A stretch of DNA of 64,000 nt, from assembly GCA_014925825.1 (NCBI GenBank), contig JACGCK010000003.1, positions 868,001-932,000 on the forward strand, written 5' to 3'. Below are positions 56,646 to 64,000 of this stretch, in pieces. Under the pieces are notes generated by a model that saw only the letters and a list, made by a program, of their open reading frames with translations, ran no database searches and was not told where the DNA came from. Every line of letters begins with the position of its first letter. The stretch's first letter is position 1. Position numbers and translations under genes: made by a program. Origin of the DNA: Pholiota molesta. Its lineage: Eukaryota; Basidiomycota; Agaricomycetes; Agaricales; Strophariaceae.

Positions 56646-57655
56646 AGGCTCCAACCGTACACTATACATTACTGTATATATACGGTAAATACCATATATG
56701 TATATGTATATGTATACATATTTTGGGGATACCTGCCTATACTGTAGTTATACTATATACAGTTTTGTATATGGTTTGTATATAGTCTTCATGGAATATA
56801 TTTCTGGGCCCCCCTGCTCTCCTCCGCCACTGTGCTCTCAAGTCTCCATGCGCATGCCCATCCTTGCCGACCCTCGCCGAACCCATACCCGCCTGGTGGA
56901 TTTTGTGGGTATGGCAATGCCTGGCACGACGCGTCTCCACGCCGCACAGCGTTGCATATGCAACACTGATTGTGTGTGTAGACGGTGAGTGCGGGCGGGT
57001 TGGAGAGGATGGCGCGACCACGAACGCGAGCATGAACGCACCGCGCATGGGTGAGGTGTCCGCGAGGCGCTGCCGGCATCTGTGCTGCCGTCTTCCTCGT
57101 CTGTGTGGACCTCCGGGGCAGGCTTGTCGGCTGGCGATGCGTTGAGCAGAGCGGAAATTGGTTGGCGCAGGCGTCCAGGGTGGCAAGCGGCGCGTCCGTG
57201 CATGCTACCCGCGCCGCCGTCGTCAGCGTTTCCTGCACACCGCCGCAACGCGTGCAGACGTACCGTATACGTGGCCGCATGCCGTATCGCGCCCGCTGTC
57301 TTCAGCCGCGCACGTCACTGGCACGCCATGCGAGAACTCTGGCTGACTTGCGCCGTCCATCCGCAGTGTCCCGTTACATCGTGTAGACTCAGCAGTAGCA
57401 TCAGCAACAAAAATAGCAGAATTCTCCGACTTGCGCATGTATCTTAAGGCTAAAACAAGGTCTATTTGATGTTAACCAGCCTCTGAAGCACAAAACAAAG
57501 CACAGAGAACTTGATTTATGTGTATTTGATTTATTAAATCCTATAACCCTATAGAAAAACCATATATCCGTATATATACGGTATGTATATGGTATACAAC
57601 CATATCTGTATATATACGCCGTCGGCCGTATACGTATAGTGTACGGTTGGAGCCT
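56646..57655. mobile_element. Non-autonomous DNA transposon with 22-bp terminal inverted repeats
   Basis: The left end starts AGGCTCCAACCGTACACTAT (TIR 56646-56667), and its exact reverse complement ends at 57655 (TIR 57634-57655). Both ends are flanked by TA (56644-56645 and 57656-57657), which fits a TA target-site duplication. Sub-terminal regions on both sides are rich in TATATACGGTA-type repeats. The 1010-bp interior is much richer in GC from about 56810 to 57420 and has no transposase-like ORF; overlapping ORFs there are composition artefacts. TA duplication suggests mobilisation by a Tc1/mariner-like enzyme, but other superfamilies are possible. Confidence 0.8.
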
Positions 57656-57718
57656 TACGGGAGACGTCCCAGTCTTACAAGTTGACTTGTGGGGGAAATA
57701 AAAAAGATAAAAGAAAGT

Positions 57719-57812
57719 AGCCCACCGCGAGGGTCGAACTCGCAGCCTTCAGATAATGTTGGATCTAACCCGCCTAAGAGTCTGACGCTCTATCCGATTG
57801 AGCTAGGCAGGC
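57719..57812 (-). tRNA. tRNA-Lys (CTT anticodon) with a 20-nt intron
   Basis: On the minus strand the sequence begins GCCTGCCTAGCTCAATCGGA and folds as a cloverleaf. The acceptor pairs GCCTGCC with GGTGGGC (with G-U pairs). The D arm is GCTC/GAGC, the anticodon stem TCAGA/TCTGA, the loop CTCTTAA (anticodon CTT), and the T arm GCGAG-TTCGACC-CTCGC. A 20-nt intron interrupts the loop after position 37, the standard place for eukaryotic tRNA introns. The transposon ends 62 bp beyond the 3' end. Confidence 0.92.
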
Positions 57813-58312
57813 TATATTTTGGATTCAACTGCTATTTCTATAGTCACAGATGTGCACATCGTCGGGCGCTATTTTGTTGCTGCGGATTGTCATGAGGACC
57901 GGCACAAGGCAGTGCAACAAGTGACATAATCCTGCTTAGTTGTGTTATTCAACGCCGACCACGTATGTGTGTTCGAACACGTCGGAACCACTGCCTGGGT
58001 TCTTGCGCAGCAGATAAAGATCTGAGGAAGACAGAATGGGATGGATGGTTGGCCTTGCTCTGTGGGCCAGGCATGAATTGAAACACTGGCCGCAGACCAC
58101 GCAGAGGCTTGGCTGTATGTTTGTGGGAGAGGACGTCTCGGCGTGGGATGGAGGAGGCGCCGGGGAGACGAGGCCGCGTCCAGAAGGGGATGTGACGTAA
58201 GCGATGCGCAGCAGGAGTTGTATAATGGAGGGACTCGCTGTATCAACTGTTTCTTCCCAACCTCCATCTTCGCTCTCTCTGCCTCTCTCCTCGCCGCAGC
58301 TCAAACATCATC
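57813..58312. other. Upstream region of the C2H2 factor
   Basis: About 500 bp holding the promoter and 5' UTR of the C2H2 gene (with a pyrimidine-rich stretch at 58250-58300) and the 5' flank of the tRNA gene. No further feature is evident. Confidence 0.5.
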
Positions 58313-59420
58313 ATGTCGGAAGCACAGTTCTACGCGCATGCATTCGACTCATACAACAATGAGTTCGCCAAACAGCAAAGCCTCGACTTTTTCTCCTTCC
58401 ACTCACCCTCAGACGTGGTCGCCCCTCACCCTGATCTTTTCGAGTCGGATATCGATTCCAATTTGGCTGCATTTCCCGATCAGCTGCAACTCTTGACGGT
58501 CGACTCCAACGAAGCATACAGCTTCTTTAGGACTGAAAACCCGCAGTGGCAGGGCCCCCCTTCCACCATAACTGTTTCCTCTGACCTGTCCTCGCATTCC
58601 GACTCCTTCTACAACGAGCCGATCAACGCTTTCGTCCCTACGCCCGTCAGTACTTCTCTTTACGACTTTGACCTCGAGATGGACTTCCAGCGAGTCCGTG
58701 TGGGCGGCTCTGAATACGGCGCTGTTCAGCCAAGCATCAACATCATGGATGACATCAACGACCCCACATCTTTTGGCGCCCTCCCTCCTACCCCACCCCG
58801 CAGCCCTCCAGTAGTCTCTATGAACAACGTCAAGGCGTTTGACAAGCCTTACGCAGCTCGTACCAGCTACTCTGACTACGGTCCGCCCAGCAGGCGTGCC
58901 TCGACAACCTCGTCGGACTACTACGGTTATTCCTCTTCCCATGGCCATCCAACAGTATCTCCTCTGCACATATCGACACAGCTACCTACTATGGCTTCGG
59001 TAACGCCTCAACCCGTTGATGACTACAAAGGCGACCCACGCAAGAAGTACAGGTGCTCGGCTTGTCCCCGAGGTATGCTATCCCTCGGCTATGCCACTCT
59101 TTAATTATCTGCACGACTAATTTATTATTATAGCTTTCGCCCGAGCCTACAACTTGAAGACCCATATGGCCACTCATGATCCCAACAGGCTGAAGCCTCA
59201 TGTTTGCCCTCAGCGCTCTTGTGGTCGTTCCTTCAGCAGGAAACACGACCTTGGTCGCCATTTGATCAGCATTCATCGCGACGAATCTGTCAGTGCCTCT
59301 CTTCTTCCGGCATCGAAGAAGGCCATTGGCGTAGAGAGTGGTTCCCGTGGATGGTGTGACTCTTGTGGCAAGGGTTGGGTTGGCCGCAATGCCGACTGCG
59401 ACTGCCACGACATCAAGTAA
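58313..59420 (+). CDS. C2H2 zinc-finger transcription factor
   Basis: The ATG at 58313 opens MSEAQFYAHAFDSYNNEFAK. The long N-terminal region is rich in Asp, Ser, Pro and Tyr and may act as an activation domain. Near the C-terminus are two zinc fingers, CSACPRAFARAYNLKTHMAT H and CPQRSCGRSFSRKHDLGRHL followed by ISIH. A Cys-rich tail (CDSCGKGWVGRNADCDCH) completes the protein. One intron at 59073-59133 splits the first finger after CPR. The finger pair resembles mushroom C2H2 regulators of fruiting-body formation, but that link is a tentative recollection. Nuclear DNA binding is expected. Confidence 0.9.
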
Positions 59421-60094
59421 ACGATACGCTCACACGCTCATTTTTAAATTCCCTTGTGTAAGCATCTCTCTTCATTGTTTCTTGAAACATAATGTTAATT
59501 TCTTCATGTAGGCACTTGCTTGCCGCCACTCCGTCGCGTGTCAGTGATTTTATGTATGACTTATTTGCATTCATTGCGCATAAGTTTCGCTGTCCCGCCC
59601 TGCGTCATTCGTTGTATCACGTTTCGTACCGTCGTAGTAACATATGCTCGACCCCGCGACGGACGTGATCTCGATATGAATTTCCTTTCTTTCACATACC
59701 TACTAGTATTCTCCTTATTTACGGTCGATTGATGAATCTGTGAATCTCTCCTATATACTCAAAATTTTATCTTTCTTGCTTGTGTCATTTTCATTTCTTT
59801 CTACCTGATATCTTATGTACATATCTGATTTTGTTGCCGCATAGTTTTTCTTTGTTGCGTCTTTCTTACTTGCCTTTTCTGGAAAAGTAGAATGTCTTGC
59901 TTTTGTGTCGTTTCCATTCTCTACTACTCTGTTATAAATACATCAAGGAATACTTCAACCAATTCTATGAGAAGCAGTGGTGTCATTGACCGAGACTGGA
60001 GAGCTAGGTTATTAGTGAACTTCACAATAGCAAGGTTACATCGAAACGAAGGAGATATTTATACAATAACAATACATGTTCATACATACAATGG
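59421..60094. other. Convergent 3' intergenic region
   Basis: About 670 bp between the C2H2 stop and the NRAMP stop, pyrimidine-rich in the first half. No gene is seen. Confidence 0.6.
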
Positions 60095-62378
60095 TTACGC
60101 AACACCTTCGCCCAAGAACAACATTACGATGGCGTATGCATTGGCTATCAAAACGATGCACCAAATGACATACGACAACGACGCCAACCATCGCCCGTTG
60201 CTGTAGTCTATAGTCTCCGCCGAGTCCGTTACTTGCACTACCTGTATCGGCTCCACATTTGCCTTGGCCGTCTGGAGGATCACCACGTCCGCGAATTCCA
60301 AGATCTCTAACGGACTATCTGCGTGGCCATGGCCATGCAGCACTCCCCCACCCACCTGCTCCATCTCTACGACCTCGAGCTCTGCCAATTCTGGAGTGAT
60401 GTCGCCGTTCCCGCTGTGTGCAGACTCCACCGTCTCTATCAGCTCTCCGGGCGGCTTGCGCACGCGCATCACTGCTTCACGCGACGTGAGGTAGATGAGC
60501 GGGAACGCGACGAATGGGAGCACGATGGAGAGCACGACCTGCGACACGATGAGGAGGTTGTCGATGCCGCGCTGCCCGACCGCAACCGCGACTATGACTG
60601 ACGGGACGAGACTGATGCAGCGGGTGATTAGCCTCCGGAAGAAGGGCTGTGGGGAGGGATGGGGAATAATACCCGAAGTTAGTTAGACTGGGAGTTTTAT
60701 TTGCAGGCTAATTGGGCGAGAATGCCCGCCCACCCACGCACCGAAACTTTCCACTCTATGAAGCCCTCGGCTACGATTTGCCCGGCAAGGGTAACGGTAA
60801 TACTTGACGTTTGACCGGCACATACCAGAGCGAGTGCGAAAATGACAGCAGCTCCTAATTATAGTTTTATTTGCGGCCTGTTCAAGATGGGCCCTCGATT
60901 TCTGAAACAAGTACGCCAACTGACCTTCGCCAAGATTCTGTTTGATCAGAGTGTGCGCGTCAAATAGGCCTGCTGGAGTGTGGCGCATTGCTCCTTTTTC
61001 AAAGAAGACTGCCGCCGCGAGGATGAGAATTCTGTGAATTACAAGTGTCAGAACAGAGTGCCAATTGGCACCAGGATGGAAATAGAAAGCAACTGACGCA
61101 GAGTTTATAGGAACGGCAACGGCAAGCAAGCTGGTAATGACGTCCGTTACGCCATGCGAGAGATGCGCACGAATGAAGCTGTACGAATTATTCGCGCGCT
61201 CACCATACTTGGAGCGGTAATCGATGGTCGATTCCGCACGCTCTGCACGTGTAATTCTGAACAAAGGGCGGACGAATCGTCGAAGCTTCGTGGTCAATGT
61301 CACTCCATTCAAGTTCGTTTGGGGTAACGGCAACTTTTCGTCCGGAGGAGGGTCAGAAACTCGGTCTTGTGTGGCTAAAGATGATCCCAAGAATAAGGCA
61401 TGTGGCATAACTGTTGCGCCCAGAATTCCGACAGCTAAAATCAATATCACGTTAGTTTCCCCGGAGAAGCAAAGTCGAAGCACATCGCCATGTACCTGCG
61501 TAGACAGCATCTGGGTCGGATTGAATAAGGCCCTTGTCGGGAAGAAAGCCTAAAAACACCTGTGACCATACTGGACCGGCTTTTACTAGCAGTGCAATGA
61601 AGCAGCCAAATACGGCGAAGACCTAGAAATATGTAAAATGCAACGATGAGTCAAGATGCTTTCCAGGTCTAACCATAATAGAGTTACCAGGCCGATGATA
61701 GTATATTCAAATACTCGGACGGGTCGACCATGAGACTTAGAAGGGTCGCTAAACGATAGAAATATCAAAACGTCGGCCGCTGTAAGCACCACCCCAGCCC
61801 ATAGCGGCAACTTCGGAAAAAGCAAGCAGAAGCCAATAGCAGACCCTAATAGCTCGGCAAGGTCAGTCGAGATGATGGCAATTTCGGACAAGACGTAGAG
61901 AGGATAGAGGACACCGCGGCGGACGAGTTTAGGGTGCCGTGGATGGTCATGGAGGAGCAGCCTGCAATGGCTTGCAAGATCTACGATGGCGCGAATTTAG
62001 CTCAAAGCAATCTGGGATGAGAACGGGAATCACCCAGCCCAGTAACACATCCTAGTCTCGCTGCAAGAGTCTAACAGATGCTATATAAGTTTGGTAGGCT
62101 CAGACAAGTGATCAATGGCCTTTCACCTGAAGCACCACGGCGCCTAAACCTGCCATCAGGATCACAAATAGCATGGGGCGATAGCCAAAGCTGGAGCCCG
62201 CCTGGAGATCGACACTCCAGTTGCCTCTGCACATGGATCGTCAGCGTAATTCCTGCAGCAGTAGGTGGACATACGGATCGAAATACGCAACGGAGCAGAT
62301 GATGCCGACGCCGACATGGCGCTTGAGATGGTGCACGACGGTGCGGGTGGACTGGCGTGCGCCGGAAAGCAGGGCCAT
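60095..62378 (-). CDS. NRAMP-family divalent metal transporter (Smf-like)
   Basis: The first in-frame ATG is at 62378 (MALLSGARQSTRTVVHHLKR), after an upstream TGA. TM1 contains the metal-binding DPGNW, with an intron between DP and GNW. LSEIAIISTDLAELLGSAIG follows, and TM6 contains MPHALFLGSS. About eleven hydrophobic spans can be counted, with a cytosolic loop carrying RRFVRPLFRI. The C-terminal region has an acidic insert before the last span, which ends AYAIVMLFLGEGVA. NRAMP proteins co-transport Mn2+, Fe2+ and other divalent metals with protons. The substrate here is not fixed by sequence. About nine exons are joined by canonical introns. It shares a 199-bp divergent promoter with MED6. 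Confidence 0.93.
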
Positions 62379-62577
62379 ACGGCGGGAGGAAAGGGGAGGA
62401 GGAGGACTGGGATTGGGCAACGAGGGTCATAATGAGGCGCGTCAAACCAGGATAGCGGATAGAAACGCGGTGTGAAGTGTTCGCGTGCGAACTTCGCAGG
62501 CACCCAGAGCGCTGGTCGAGGACACGCTCCGACAAATCACTTGACGCTCCGTTCCTCTGGCTACACCACCACCACTA
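62379..62577. promoter_or_regulatory. Bidirectional promoter between NRAMP and MED6
   Basis: The 199-bp interval lies between two divergent start codons, so the core promoters of both genes must lie here or inside the 5' ends. No specific box is identified. Confidence 0.5.
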
Positions 62578-63723
62578 ATGGATATAAATGACCTCCACCC
62601 CCCGGACGACTACAGCCATCGCTTTTTTATATGGCACGAATGGATACAGGTCCGTCTGTGCAGCCCTGAGCATGCATCGCAATCATAATCTTCTGCAGGC
62701 AAACGGGCCCTTGACCTCGGAGAATGTCTTTGACTACTTTGCCACCTCCATGTTTTATGATAAACAGAGCAACAATCAAGTTCTGCGCATGCAGACCATG
62801 CATACTGGTGTGCCAATCAAGGACGAAGCAGCTGAACTCAGGTGGGTGTGTCCCATTCTGCGGTCTGAAGCCCTTTCATCCAAAGATCGCCAGGCGGTTC
62901 ACTGGCGTTGAATTCGCGGTCGTGCACGCGCAGCCTCCCTCTTTTTTTCTCATTCAGAAGCGTGAGCGCCTCTCGCCAGATGAGGGTATGTCTCCCCATA
63001 TACCTCTTTCGCCGCATCCCAATAATTTGGCTTCAAGTGCGGCCATTGGCGGCTTATTTTATCATGAACAACCGTATATATCAGTCCCCGGACGTTTATA
63101 CCGTCCTGTCTAATCGTTTAGTGGGTTTTCTTTTCTATATCTATACTATTGCGCTTCATCCATCCACCTGTCTAGCTTACATCTCTTTCTGCCCTCCAAT
63201 CCTCTCTCGATATTCTGCGGAAACACCGACCCGACTATACCCCACGAACGGGGTTCGTGTGGCCTATCACAGATCCAATGCTGTCCGAAGAGACACATAA
63301 GAAAGGACCGGAAACTGAATCCAATCTTATGGATACTGCAAGGGACTCCGAGGTGCCTTCAGAGAAGCGAGCAGATGTGCCAAAAAGGCAGCAAAATAAC
63401 ATGTTACTGCTCAACGCTATGAGGACAACTGCTGCTCATTCAAAAATGTCGTTCTCTGCCTCCTCGGTGGCCCAGAATGTTGATAGCGAACCCGACACAC
63501 CCATTACAACCACGATTCGTTCGTCTGCGACGCCAGCTCCAGCATCACAGGAATTAGCAACACTGAATAGATCAATGTCGCAAGAGGCCATTAAAGGCCA
63601 AGCAGGTGCCGGAAAGAAGAAAAAGAAACGTAATGCTTGTTCACGCATATCACGGCCTCAACGACGTGTGCTGACAGCGTTTCTCTAGGTACCTCGATAG
63701 CCCCACCTCCTGCACCGCCCTAA
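62578..63723 (+). CDS. MED6: Mediator complex subunit 6
   Basis: The ATG at 62578 opens MDINDLHPPDDYSHRFFIWH. Exons join at introns 62650-62698 and 62842-62893 and later ones to give ANGPLTSENVFDYFATSMFY, DKQSNNQVLRMQTMHTGVPI, RFTGVEFAVVHAQPPSFFLI, QKRERLSPDE, RPLAAYFIMNNRIYQSPDVY and GFVWPITDP, all hallmarks of MED6. The C-terminal part is Ser/Thr/Lys-rich and ends KKKKKRTSIAPPPAPP, with its stop at 63721-63723. MED6 sits in the Mediator head and links activators to RNA polymerase II. The reading frame is intact across six exons. Confidence 0.95.
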
Positions 63724-64000
63724 TTGAATACTGGATACATGCCTCGCTAGTATTGTTGAGAGATCGGAAACATTAGCATCTCGCTGAAAGTTCTAAACCA
63801 AGTGTCTGGGGCAATCTTCGTGGGTACTTATGAACTTCAGGCCAAGCATTATACAACCCCGACCCGGAGTATATGGATCCTGGGATGATGATTCACGCCT
63901 AATGTCGCGTGTCATTATCCATTTGGAATTTGTGTACGTGGCTAAAGTTGTCATTACAACCTTCTGTAAATAGGCTATGCCTAAGGCGGAATCCGGTGAA

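Noticed and set aside
56789..57447. Several long overlapping ORFs on both strands inside the transposon
   Set aside because: All frames are open because of the high GC content, none resembles a transposase and none has splice or start support.
57689..57895. 68-codon plus-strand ORF
   Set aside because: It runs antisense across the tRNA-Lys gene, which explains the sequence conservation better.
1..64000. CRISPR arrays, rRNA genes or a secondary-metabolite cluster
   Set aside because: No regularly spaced repeats, no rRNA sequence and no PKS, NRPS or terpene synthase genes; the P450 traces are relics only.

Overview
The window looks like a gene-dense stretch of a mushroom-forming basidiomycete (Agaricomycetes) nuclear genome. 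Most genes are broken by many introns of about 45-65 nt with GT..AG ends. The proteins belong to fungal families (Zn2Cys6 activator, Prm10/ThrE-like membrane protein, septin, exocyst Sec8, Mit1/CHD remodeller). One tRNA gene with a short anticodon-loop intron is present. No bacterial operons, rRNA or CRISPR arrays are seen.

Layout. 0-4.3 kb: the 3' part of a Zn2Cys6-class transcription factor and a lipid-droplet hydrolase. 4.8-17.2 kb: a CHD/Mit1 chromatin remodeller convergent with a SNF2-RING translocase/E3 ligase, then a dsRNA-binding protein whose RNase III domain has lost its acidic residues. 17.5-25.2 kb: a Prm10-like transporter and exocyst Sec8, divergent. 25.4-28.9 kb: a LYR-motif protein and a lipase, divergent, with start codons only 43 bp apart. 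30-37 kb: a tandem triplet of an unrecognised multi-membrane-span protein family, the main accessory feature. 37.6-47.2 kb: five same-strand genes (Hst3/4-type sirtuin, secreted RNase T2, DMC1 recombinase, Cwc25 splicing factor, septin). 47.5-57.7 kb: mixed and partly decayed. It holds a broken gene, mS35, a UPF0587 zinc protein, two cytochrome P450 exon relics, a ~650-bp imperfect palindrome, an IQ-motif protein and a ~1-kb non-autonomous DNA transposon next to tRNA-Lys. 58.3-63.7 kb: a C2H2 transcription factor, an NRAMP metal transporter and Mediator subunit MED6.

Many genes serve nuclear information processing (chromatin remodelling, histone deacetylation, meiotic recombination, splicing, Mediator), but they are a chromosomal neighbourhood, not an operon. 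Between about 20.4 and 37 kb (with one weaker case near 48 kb) several otherwise good genes are interrupted by single-base shifts, mostly at homopolymers. This points to residual sequence error, local gene decay, or both, and limits how exactly those proteins can be read. Exon boundaries were worked out by hand from reading frame, splice signals and protein-family similarity, and no database search was run.
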